64,000 nt of DNA. Origin: Desulfofustis sp. PB-SRB1 (lineage in GTDB: Bacteria > Desulfobacterota > Desulfobulbia > Desulfobulbales > Desulfocapsaceae). Location of the stretch: NCBI GenBank assembly GCA_016722945.1, contig JAEQMT010000023.1, positions 248,001-312,000 of the forward strand, written 5' to 3'. This document shows, in pieces, positions 8,795-17,598 of this stretch. Below the pieces are notes generated by a model, which saw nothing but the letters and a program-made list of their open reading frames with translations, ran no database searches and was not told where the DNA came from. Position 1 is the stretch's first letter. The number at the start of each line of letters is the position of its first letter. A program made the position numbers and the translations under genes.

Positions 8795-9721
8795 ATGGAA
8801 CATATAAAATCGTTACCGGGTGCCAAAACCGTTACCAGATATCTGGTTTCATCGAATCAGCGGTTGCGGGAAATCATCTCGATGGTGGTCGCAAATGTTA
8901 ATTCCGCGGCCTCGCGTGCTGCCCAGGCCCTGATTGCCGATCGCGACCGGGTCTCCGACGTCGGCGATCATCTTGACGGGGAGTTTATCGCTGAGCTTGG
9001 CCTTGACCAGGCCGGTGAGATTCGTGAAATCAATGCAATCAGCAGCGAGCTTGAGCACCATTTCGACAGCACGATACTTGAGGTTGCCTTTAAGAATGTG
9101 CAGTCGGAACTGGTCAAGCAGATTGATGATCTTGCGGAACGGGAAGCGGAGATTTTCGCCCGGGAGCAGGATATCGAGCGTATTATCACCCTCCGGGTTG
9201 ATGAAATCAAGGCCCAGATTGTCAAAGAGAGCACCACCGCCCGCGGCTTTCTTGAGAGTGCGCTGGCAAAAGTTGATAAGGTGCTCGATAAAAACAAGGT
9301 GACCCGGTTTGCCTATTCCACCATATCAGTTTTTCAGGAGGAATTTTTCGAGCTGCAGGGTACCCACGATCTGGAATACATAACCAAACTCTATTATGAA
9401 GTGATGTCTTCCTTCCAGGTTGCCAAAATGGTAATGGGCAAGGATGGTAAACTGCGCAAGACGGTGGCCGATCAATTCGGTGAAGGGGTGAATCAGGACC
9501 TTTTTCTCTTCTTTTTCAAATACTACAACGAGTTGCTCGATATCTATCAGGAAGAGGAAGAACTCCCCTCCACGGCTGATGAGATCGCCCGTGTTTTTGA
9601 GAAGAAAAGAAGAGATCCCCTGTCAATTGTCAGAGCTATGCGGGCGCCCAACAAAGAGGTGAAGAAGAAGAGTATATCACATATCGTATCGTCAATGCAA
9701 CGCGGTGAAGATGACTCCTGA
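8795..9721 (+). CDS. Uncharacterised helical/coiled-coil protein (308 aa)
   Basis: No family is recognised. No signal peptide or membrane segment is visible, so it is probably cytoplasmic. Residues about 85-160 are rich in heptad-like Glu/Lys/Leu/Ile patterns (for example VQSELVKQIDDLAEREAEIF), typical of a long helix or coiled coil. The C-terminal half contains an aromatic helical block (DLFLFFFKYYNELLDIYQEEEEL) and a basic stretch EVKKKSISH. The ATG at 8795 follows AAGGGA. It lies between the selenoprotein gene and a bidirectional terminator, so it is either single or co-transcribed with the selenoprotein. Codon use resembles the neighbouring genes. Confidence 0.75.
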   Translation: MEHIKSLPGAKTVTRYLVSSNQRLREIISMVVANVNSAASRAAQALIADRDRVSDVGDHLDGEFIAELGLDQAGEIREINAISSELEHHFDSTILEVAFKNVQSELVKQIDDLAEREAEIFAREQDIERIITLRVDEIKAQIVKESTTARGFLESALAKVDKVLDKNKVTRFAYSTISVFQEEFFELQGTHDLEYITKLYYEVMSSFQVAKMVMGKDGKLRKTVADQFGEGVNQDLFLFFFKYYNELLDIYQEEEELPSTADEIARVFEKKRRDPLSIVRAMRAPNKEVKKKSISHIVSSMQRGEDDS

Positions 9722-9744
9722 CGCCAAGAATCAGTATATAGAAA

Positions 9745-9780
9745 AAAATACCCGCCATCTTGTGCGATGGCGGGTATTTT
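9745..9780. terminator. Bidirectional intrinsic terminator
   Basis: A perfect 15-bp stem (9745-9759 with 9766-9780, core ACCCGCCATC) and a 6-nt loop. It is bordered by T-runs on the plus strand (TTTTATATT) and by a run of A (T on the minus strand) at its left, so it can end both the 308-aa gene and the opposing tRNA-Ala transcript. Confidence 0.88.
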
Positions 9781-9787
9781 ATATTGA

Positions 9788-9863
<76 letters not shown>

Positions 9864-9887
9864 AACTTTTACGATGTGTGGCGACAA

Positions 9888-9917
9888 CCCATACCAAAAT
9901 CGGGTAAATTGTGTCAA
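9888..9917 (-). promoter_or_regulatory. Probable promoter of tRNA-Ala
   Basis: On the minus strand a perfect -35 TTGACA (9917-9912) is followed after 18 nt by TATGGG (9893-9888), about 25 bases before the tRNA. The -10 is poor, so the exact hexamer is uncertain. Confidence 0.5.
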
Positions 9918-10059
9918 TAAAAAAGCTCGCGGCCTCATATCCCTTGCCAAGATAGTACACGAGAGGTATTCTCCAATCCCTTTAGCAAGGGGTCTTCATG
10001 AACGGCTGTCTCAGAGTCCGTTTCTCTTTTGTATCACACCAGTTTATGCGATAGGGTAG

Positions 10060-11100
<1,041 letters not shown>

Positions 11101-11126
11101 CAGTGGTATTATTGTAAAGCAGTACG

Positions 11127-12017
11127 TTGTCCCCCGCCGTGAAACAGAATAAGAAGGATACCCCCCGCCGGGCGCCGTTGCTGCGGTTTCGCACCGTCCT
11201 GTTTCTCTTTGTCTGCTTTCTGGTAGGAGTGGTGGTTATCGTCTCCACCGTTGGCGGCAGGTTCGGTCTGTTTCATCAATTCACCCTGGAAACCATCGGT
11301 AACGCCCAGTCGATCCTTACCTCGGTAAGCTCCAGCATTCAAACGGTGTGGGGAGGGTACGTGGATTTGGTTGATGTGCGCCGGGATAACGAACGGCTTC
11401 GCGCCCTGATCGATGCCAAGGATGAGGAACTGGCCCGCTACCGGGAGGCATACCGAACCTACCTGCGACTGCAGGAAGAGCTCGAGTTTCGTCAAAACAG
11501 TGAATTTCCGCCGCTCACCGCACGTGTTATCGGTAAGGATCCTTCCCTGCGGTTTCAGACCATCATAGTCGATCGCGGCGCCAATGACGGGGTCACCGAG
11601 GGAATGGTTGCCCTGACCTCGCGCGGCATTGTCGGCTCGGTCATCCATGTCTCCTTCAACTACAGTAAAATCCTGCTGGCCAACGCCCCCAGCAGCGCCA
11701 TCGATGTGATTATCCAGAAAAACCGGGTACGCGGAATTCTAAAGGGCGCCGGAGAAAACGGCTTCACCCTGGAGTATGTACTGAAAAAGGAGAATGTGGC
11801 GGCGGGAGACCGTATTGTCACTGCCGGCATTGGCGGGCTCTTTCCTCCCGGTAAACCGGTGGGTACGGTGGTCGATGTGCAGCGTGAGGAGCGCGGCATG
11901 TTCCTGATTATCCAGGTGGAACCGGCGGTGGATTTCAGCCGGCTTGAATTTGTCTTTCTCAATCTCTCCCTTGCTCAATCCCTGGAAGATCAGGCGCCAT
12001 TCGCGGTCGGGGGCTAG
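11127..12017 (+). CDS. mreC: Rod shape-determining protein MreC
   Basis: Bitopic inner-membrane protein that links MreB and PBP2/RodA to the periplasmic wall machinery. About 296 residues: a basic cytoplasmic N-terminus (KQNKKDTPRRAP), one membrane helix (about 27-46, LFLFVCFLVGVVVIVSTVG), a periplasmic coiled coil (about 85-120) and the beta-barrel domain (VIGKDPSLRFQTIIVDRG, then GDRIVTAGIGGLFPPGKPVGTV). The start is unclear: TTG at 11127 or GTG at 11139, both without a good ribosome site. It lies 26 bases behind mreB and 6 bases before mreD. Confidence 0.93.
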   Translation: MSPAVKQNKKDTPRRAPLLRFRTVLFLFVCFLVGVVVIVSTVGGRFGLFHQFTLETIGNAQSILTSVSSSIQTVWGGYVDLVDVRRDNERLRALIDAKDEELARYREAYRTYLRLQEELEFRQNSEFPPLTARVIGKDPSLRFQTIIVDRGANDGVTEGMVALTSRGIVGSVIHVSFNYSKILLANAPSSAIDVIIQKNRVRGILKGAGENGFTLEYVLKKENVAAGDRIVTAGIGGLFPPGKPVGTVVDVQREERGMFLIIQVEPAVDFSRLEFVFLNLSLAQSLEDQAPFAVGG

Positions 12018-12023
12018 AAAGAA

Positions 12024-12557
12024 ATGGGATTTATATCATTTTTCCTGGTGGGACTGCTGCTCATCGCCCTGCAGACCACGATTCTGCGTGACTGGGTGAG
12101 TTATCTCGGTATGCCGGATCTGGTTTTTGCCTATGTCGCCTTCATCGCGTTTCGGTTTTCATGGTTGCCTGGACTCCTTCTTGTTGCGATAATGGGCTGG
12201 ATCATGGACGTTGCCGTCTCCGTGGAACTGGGTGCGTATCTGATGCAGTACCTGCTGGTGTGGGCGGCGCTTACGGTGGTCACCCAACAAAAATCGATCA
12301 AAGAATCAGTTTACCAGGTGCCGCTTACGGCGGGGGCTTTTTTTATTTGCCAGATTATCGGCCATCTCTTTATTATTGTTTCCGACCCGGCCGCTGAAGC
12401 GTATTGGTCAATGGAGGCGGTTGCCCGGCAGACAATGGTGATGGCAATTGCCATTGTGCCCTGTTTCTTGTTTTTAAACTGGTTCTATGAACGGGCGCAG
12501 CGGCGGCGGCTCCCCTCGCGTCTGGTAAAAAAACCATCGGGAAACCGGTTCAGATAG
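12024..12557 (+). CDS. mreD: Rod shape-determining protein MreD
   Basis: A 177-residue polytopic inner-membrane partner of MreC. About five or six hydrophobic segments are visible, starting with GFISFFLVGLLLIALQTTIL, and include GLLLVAIMGWIMDVAVSVELGAYLMQYLLVWA, the conserved central part of MreD. The basic C-terminal tail (RAQRRRLPSRLVKKP) should be cytoplasmic. The mrdA ATG follows its TAG directly. Confidence 0.88.
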   Translation: MGFISFFLVGLLLIALQTTILRDWVSYLGMPDLVFAYVAFIAFRFSWLPGLLLVAIMGWIMDVAVSVELGAYLMQYLLVWAALTVVTQQKSIKESVYQVPLTAGAFFICQIIGHLFIIVSDPAAEAYWSMEAVARQTMVMAIAIVPCFLFLNWFYERAQRRRLPSRLVKKPSGNRFR

Positions 12558-14471
12558 ATGAAAACAAAACAAATACTGGAAGAGTTGGAAGATATCACCG
12601 AGCAGGACGAAGCGGCCTGCTCGCTGTTGCGCGGACGAACATTTCTTGCCGTCGGGGTGATTGTGCTCTTTTTTTCGATCATCGTCATGCGGTTCTGGTA
12701 CCTGCAGGTGATTCAGGGAGAGGAGTATCGACAACTGGCCGAAACCAACCGGGTGCGTATCCAGTCCATTGCAGCCCCGCGCGGCCATATTGTCGATCGC
12801 TTCAGCCGTGAAATTGTCACCAACCGGCCCTCTTTCAACGTTGCCCTGATTCGTGAGGATTCCATCGATCTGGAAGACGTTATCAAGCGGCTGGCGCCGG
12901 TGCTGGACGAGGAAATTGAGGTGCTGTGGGAGCGGATACGAGCCGGCTCGGCGGATCCTCCCCATCTTCCCATCACCCTCAAGGAAGACATCGACTGGCA
13001 GACCCTGGCGTATCTGGAAAACAATAAATACAAATTTTCCGGTATTCGGATCGAGGTGCAGCCGGTACGAACCTATCATTATGACGACTTGGCCGCCAAT
13101 ACTATCGGTTACATCGGTTCAATCAGTAGAAAAGAACTTCAGGCCGATGGCGAGCAGCGATATGAGGGCGGCGATCTGGTGGGCAAGCGGGGCCTGGAAA
13201 AGCTCTTTGAACCCTATCTGCGCGGCGAAAAGGGGAGCCGTTCCACCGAGGTCAATGCCAGAGGATTTGAGCAGCAGCAGTTGCAGGTGGTCAACCCTCT
13301 GCCGGGTAACGATATCCGGCTGACCCTGGATGCGGAACTGCAAAAGGTGGCCGAACAATTCATGGCAATCGGTGACAAGGCGGGCGCGGTGGTGGTGCTT
13401 GAGGTCAAAACCGGCAAAGTGCTGGCCGCGGTGAGCACCCCTCCAATCAATTTGGAACATTTCATCGGCGGTATTTCCCACAAAAACTGGCAGGCCCTGC
13501 TCGATAACCCGCGCCATCCCCTGATCAACAAGGTGGTACAGGCATCCTATCCACCCGGTTCCACCTATAAAGTAGTTACTGCGCTGGCCGGTCTCGATAC
13601 CCAGGTTGTCGATACCAATACCGAATTCTATTGTCCCGGCTACCACCGTTTCGGCAACCGGGTCTATCGCTGCTGGAAACGTGGCGGGCATGGAATGGTC
13701 AACCTGAAACAGGCCATCGCCCAGTCCTGTGATGTCTATTTTTACCAGGTCGGCCAGCGGGTCGGGGTCGACCGGCTGGCTCATTACGCTCGGATTCTCG
13801 GTCTTGGTGAAAAGACCGGGGTGCAGATGGAGCATGAAAAATCGGGACTGGTCCCAACCCAGGATTGGAAGAAACGGGTTAAGAACGAAAAGTGGCATGA
13901 AGGCGAGACCCTTTCCATTGCCATCGGTCAGGGGTTTAACCTGGTTACCCCTCTGCAGTTATGCGTGATGACGGCCACCGTTGCCAACGGTGGCAGACAC
14001 TTTCGGCCGCAGATCATCGAATCCATCGTAACCCCGGACGGCAGGGTGGTCAAATCCTTTTCCCCGGAGCTGGTGAACGAGTTGTCACCGAGGGAACAGG
14101 CGTATGTGGACATCATCAAGGAAGGGTTACTGGAAGTGGTTCACGGCAAGCGGGGTACGGCCCGGGGTGTCCGCATCGAGGGATTGAGGATCGCCGGTAA
14201 AACGGGTACCGCTCAGGTGGTGCGTATAGCCAGATACAAAGGGCTTGCCGATGAGGACATTCCCTATCACCTCAGAGACCATGCCTGGTTTACCTGTTAT
14301 GCGCCGGCCGATGACCCCGAAATTGCCGTTACCGTGCTGGTGGAACATGGCTTGCACGGCAGTTCGGGGGCGGGGCCGATTGCCCGGTATGTTCTTAAGA
14401 AGTACTTCTCTCACCGGCTGCAAACAGAAGGTGACAATCCCGAGAAATCACTCAGTCTGGTGAGTGAATAA
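12558..14471 (+). CDS. mrdA: Penicillin-binding protein 2 (elongation transpeptidase)
   Basis: Monofunctional class B DD-transpeptidase of the elongasome (637 aa), which crosslinks peptidoglycan with RodA. An N-terminal membrane anchor (about 31-52, VGVIVLFFSIIVMRFWYLQVI) is followed by the dimerisation/pedestal domain (RGHIVDRFSREIVTNRPSFNV), then the transpeptidase domain with the active-site motifs STYK in YPPGSTYKVV, SCD in AQSCDVYFYQVG and KTGT in IAGKTGTAQ. It starts directly after the mreD stop. Confidence 0.97.
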   Translation: MKTKQILEELEDITEQDEAACSLLRGRTFLAVGVIVLFFSIIVMRFWYLQVIQGEEYRQLAETNRVRIQSIAAPRGHIVDRFSREIVTNRPSFNVALIREDSIDLEDVIKRLAPVLDEEIEVLWERIRAGSADPPHLPITLKEDIDWQTLAYLENNKYKFSGIRIEVQPVRTYHYDDLAANTIGYIGSISRKELQADGEQRYEGGDLVGKRGLEKLFEPYLRGEKGSRSTEVNARGFEQQQLQVVNPLPGNDIRLTLDAELQKVAEQFMAIGDKAGAVVVLEVKTGKVLAAVSTPPINLEHFIGGISHKNWQALLDNPRHPLINKVVQASYPPGSTYKVVTALAGLDTQVVDTNTEFYCPGYHRFGNRVYRCWKRGGHGMVNLKQAIAQSCDVYFYQVGQRVGVDRLAHYARILGLGEKTGVQMEHEKSGLVPTQDWKKRVKNEKWHEGETLSIAIGQGFNLVTPLQLCVMTATVANGGRHFRPQIIESIVTPDGRVVKSFSPELVNELSPREQAYVDIIKEGLLEVVHGKRGTARGVRIEGLRIAGKTGTAQVVRIARYKGLADEDIPYHLRDHAWFTCYAPADDPEIAVTVLVEHGLHGSSGAGPIARYVLKKYFSHRLQTEGDNPEKSLSLVSE

Positions 14472-14524
14472 GGTTTACTGCCTGAGAAAAACGATAGAAG
14501 TGTTTCCCCGTATTGGTGTTTTCC

Positions 14525-15646
14525 ATGGTTCGATTTGACCGGAGGCTTCTGTTCCATTTCGACTGGGTCATGCTGCTGCTTCTGGTAATGGTCTGCGCCA
14601 TGTCGCTGTTTAATCTCTACAGTGCCTCGTATCCGCCCAGTCCTTATGGGATAGCGCCATATCTCAAGCAGATGTATTTCTTTGCTTTGGGCATCGTCGT
14701 GATGGTGGTTATCTGTCTGGTGGATTACAAGGAACTGCACTTCTGGAACTATTTTTTTTATGTATTCGTGGTGCTCCTGCTGGTGGCTATCCTGATTATC
14801 GGCAGGACGGCCGGCGGTGCACAGCGGTGGATCGATCTGGGCTTTTTCAATCTGCAGCCCTCCGAGCTCGCCAAGCTGATGCTGGTAATCACCCTGGCCA
14901 GTTATTTCTCCCGTAAGGAGGTGGTCGACGGCTATACCATCAGGCAACTGGTGGTGCCGCTGCTCCTTACCATGGTGCCTTTTGTCCTCATCCTGCTGCA
15001 GCCTGATCTGGGAACGGCACTGATGCTGGTAATCATCTTTGTTTCCATGGCGGTATTTGTCCGCCTGCGGTTTCATGTCTATCTGATTTTCGGGGTCAGC
15101 GGTGTCGCGTCCATCTGGCTGGCCTGGACAAAGGTGTTGAAGCCCTACCAGAAGATGCGAATTCAGACATTTTTACAGCCCGACAAGGATGTTGCCGGTC
15201 AGGGCTATCAGATCATGCAGTCAAAAATCGCGGTGGGCAGCGGCGGCAAATTCGGCAAGGGGTATCTGGAGGGCACCCAGGGCCATCTGCATTTTTTACC
15301 CGAACGCCATACCGATTTCGCTTTCGCCGTCTGGGGAGAGGAGTGGGGGTTTGTGGGGACACTTTTTTTCCTCGGCATCTACTTTCTCATGCTTATCTGG
15401 GGGCTCTACAGCAGTGTCTATGTGCGGGATCGTTTCGGCATGCTTTTGTGTTTCGGCATTGTCATGCTGATTTTCTGGCAGGCGGTGATCAATGTACTGA
15501 TGATTCTCGGCATGTTGCCGGTGGTGGGTATCCCCCTGCCCCTGGTTTCCTATGGCGGCTCCTCGCTTTTGACCACCATGATGGCCCTGGGAATTCTCTT
15601 TAACGTGCGGATGCGCCGGTTCAAAAACGGGAGAGAGGCTGACTAG
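14525..15646 (+). CDS. rodA: RodA, SEDS peptidoglycan glycosyltransferase
   Basis: Polytopic SEDS-family enzyme (373 aa from this ATG) that polymerises lipid II for cell elongation together with PBP2. About ten membrane helices are visible. Conserved SEDS segments include GGAQRWIDLGFFNLQPSELAK and LQPDLGTALM (extracellular loop region), PERHTDFAFAVWGEEWGF and the C-terminal PLVSYGGSSLL. A TTG four codons upstream (14513) is an alternative start; the ribosome site is weak for both. The stop overlaps the convergent hemH gene by 26 bases. Confidence 0.95.
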   Translation: MVRFDRRLLFHFDWVMLLLLVMVCAMSLFNLYSASYPPSPYGIAPYLKQMYFFALGIVVMVVICLVDYKELHFWNYFFYVFVVLLLVAILIIGRTAGGAQRWIDLGFFNLQPSELAKLMLVITLASYFSRKEVVDGYTIRQLVVPLLLTMVPFVLILLQPDLGTALMLVIIFVSMAVFVRLRFHVYLIFGVSGVASIWLAWTKVLKPYQKMRIQTFLQPDKDVAGQGYQIMQSKIAVGSGGKFGKGYLEGTQGHLHFLPERHTDFAFAVWGEEWGFVGTLFFLGIYFLMLIWGLYSSVYVRDRFGMLLCFGIVMLIFWQAVINVLMILGMLPVVGIPLPLVSYGGSSLLTTMMALGILFNVRMRRFKNGREAD

Positions 15647-16631
15647 AATCTTGCTGGTCAAGTTTTTCCAGAACAAGGCTTGCCAGCGCATCGATAAAAA
15701 GCGGCTCTGTGTTGAGTGACTCCATCTGTTCCAGGCGGATGTGGTGGCGTGCCGCCATCTCCCGATATAAGATCGAGATTTCATAAAGCGTTTCGATATG
15801 ATCGGAGACGAAACTGATGGGCACCATAAGGATATTTTTGCGTCCTTCATGGGCAAGGGTCGTGATCATCTCCGGCGTTGACGGTGACAGCCAGGTCACC
15901 GGGCCACTTCTGCTCTGGTAACAGAGTCGCCCGCTTATTCCGAGTTTTGTCTCGATGGCGCTGATGGTCCGCTGTACATGCTCCACATAGGGATCGCCCT
16001 GTTCAATGAATGAAACCGGCAGGCTGTGGGCGCTGTAGACAATGGTGACCGGCTCATCACCAAACCGTGCCAGCCCCCTGGTGATCTGGTGGCACAATGC
16101 GTCGATATAGCCGGGGTGATCGGGCCAGCTGTCAATTTCGATACAGTGAGTCACCCAATGGTTGCGGGCCAGGAGCCGGTTCAGTTCATTGAGCGACGAT
16201 CCGCTGGTGGCCCGGCTGTAGTGGGGGTAGAGGCTTACGGCAACAATCGTTTGTACCCCCCTGCCTTTCAGCAAATCCAGGGCCTGCTCGGTAAACGGGG
16301 GGGTGTAGCGCATGGCAACAGCAGCGACAAATGAGCCGTGTTGGCCAAGCCGTGCAACAAGCGCATCGGCCTGGGCCTGCGTGATGGTAAGCAACGGTGA
16401 GCCGCCGCCGATTTTTTGGTAGGCGGCCATACTTTTCGGCGCCCTTCTGGCGGCAATCAGCCGGGCAAGCGGTTTTTGCAGAAAAGCGGGGCCGAGTCTG
16501 ATGATCTCTCGGTCTGAAAAGAGGTTACGCAAAAAACGGGGCACCTCGGCGAGGGTACTTGGCCCACCCATATTGAGCAGCATTACCCCGATGGGCGCGG
16601 CTTCGCCATGGTCATCTATTTCTCGTGGCAT
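15621..16631 (-). CDS. hemH: Ferrochelatase
   Basis: Inserts Fe(II) into a porphyrin, the last step of protoheme synthesis in the classical route; QmoC-type heme proteins would need it. The family core starts at IGVMLLNMGGPSTLAEVPRFLRNLF and includes VAMRYTPPFTEQAL, the block YSAHSLPVSFIEQGDPY with the metal-site His, and VPISFVSDHIETLYEI with the second conserved His and Glu. The start is uncertain: the frame is open to an ATG at 16724 (367 aa), but usual family length favours MPREIDDH at 16631. It is tail-to-tail with rodA, overlapping by 26 bases. Sulfate reducers can also make heme through siroheme, so the physiological substrate (coproporphyrin or protoporphyrin) is not certain. Confidence 0.92.
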   Translation of the reverse strand: MPREIDDHGEAAPIGVMLLNMGGPSTLAEVPRFLRNLFSDREIIRLGPAFLQKPLARLIAARRAPKSMAAYQKIGGGSPLLTITQAQADALVARLGQHGSFVAAVAMRYTPPFTEQALDLLKGRGVQTIVAVSLYPHYSRATSGSSLNELNRLLARNHWVTHCIEIDSWPDHPGYIDALCHQITRGLARFGDEPVTIVYSAHSLPVSFIEQGDPYVEHVQRTISAIETKLGISGRLCYQSRSGPVTWLSPSTPEMITTLAHEGRKNILMVPISFVSDHIETLYEISILYREMAARHHIRLEQMESLNTEPLFIDALASLVLEKLDQQDSSQPLSRF

Positions 16632-16724
16632 TGTCTTGTCCATTTCGGATTTGTGTCTGTACGCGCCTGCGGATAGTGAGGAAAATAACTCGTCTGCAAT
16701 AGTGCGGCTCGTATTGTTTTGCAC

Positions 16725-17036
16725 CGGCAGGAGCCGAGTTTTGCCTTGATTACGCTGGACTGCGTCATATAAATATAGTATGGTGTAATTAAGTGCGAGT
16801 GTAAATTAAACCAAGGACTCTATCGCGTTGGTACCAACCAGAGTTCAACCAGAATTTTCGTTTTCCCCTTTCCCTCTCCAGGATGTGTTGCATCCTGATT
16901 TTACCATTTATATTCACGTTGGCGTCGCTTACTGCCGGGGCAATGGGCTGGCCCGGTGTAGTCTGGCGGCGTGTCATGGCGATATGCGTATTGGGCGCGT
17001 ATCGTCCACTACTGCCATAGATGATGGAGGAACCGC
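16725..17036. other. Intergenic region between divergent hemH and the HPF-like gene
   Basis: About 310 bases with no supported gene. A ribosome site GGAGG at 17025 belongs to the HPF-like gene. AT-rich sequence near 16765-16815 probably holds promoters, but no clear hexamer pair was found. Confidence 0.4.
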
Positions 17037-17570
17037 ATGGAATTGAAAATCGAGGCCCGAAATGTTGAGTTGAAAAAAGGCTGGCAGATGAAAATTGAGG
17101 AAGAGAAGGAGAAACTACTGCGCCATCATGCCGGTTTTGTGTTGCACCTCCGGGTTGCCATTGAAGCCACGACTCACCATAAACAGGATAATTATGAGGT
17201 CAAAATCGTTGCCTCGGTTCCCAACGATACGGTGGTTGTCTCCAAAAAAGGTGATGTGGTTCGTGCCCTGCTCGTTGAGGCCTTTGATGTTCTTGCCTTG
17301 AAGCTGAAAGAAATTACGCGTAAGAAGCGAAAACTCAAGAAAAACCTCGAACAGGGGGGTGACGGCGATGGCAAGGGCGTTGTTCATCTGGTGGTTCCCA
17401 GCGAGTCTTACGGTTTTATTACCTCAGTTGATCAGCGTGAGATCTACTTTCACGAAAATGCCCTGAAAAATGTCGCCATATCCAGCCTGACGGAAGGAGA
17501 CTTGGTGATCTTTGGTGAATCGCGTGGCGACAAAGGCCCTCAGGCGGCGTGGGTGCGGGTGGCTAAATAA
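17037..17570 (+). CDS. HPF/RaiA-like ribosome-associated protein fused to a cold-shock domain
   Basis: A 177-residue protein with two parts. Residues 1-105 fit the S30AE/HPF fold: VELKKGWQMKIEEEKEKLLRH, HLRVAIEATTHH and YEVKIVASVPNDTVVV, with a later amphipathic helix rich in lysine (ITRKKRKLKKNL). After a Gly/Asp linker (EQGGDGDGKG), residues about 112-177 form a cold-shock-like domain, with SYGFITSVDQREIYFHENAL taking the place of the RNP1/RNP2 strands and a C-terminal QAAWVRV strand. GGAGG lies 6 bases before the ATG. It probably binds ribosomes or RNA under stress. It appears monocistronic. Confidence 0.85.
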   Translation: MELKIEARNVELKKGWQMKIEEEKEKLLRHHAGFVLHLRVAIEATTHHKQDNYEVKIVASVPNDTVVVSKKGDVVRALLVEAFDVLALKLKEITRKKRKLKKNLEQGGDGDGKGVVHLVVPSESYGFITSVDQREIYFHENALKNVAISSLTEGDLVIFGESRGDKGPQAAWVRVAK

Positions 17571-17598
17571 GTAGAGTCCCCGTCAGCCCCCTTAGACC

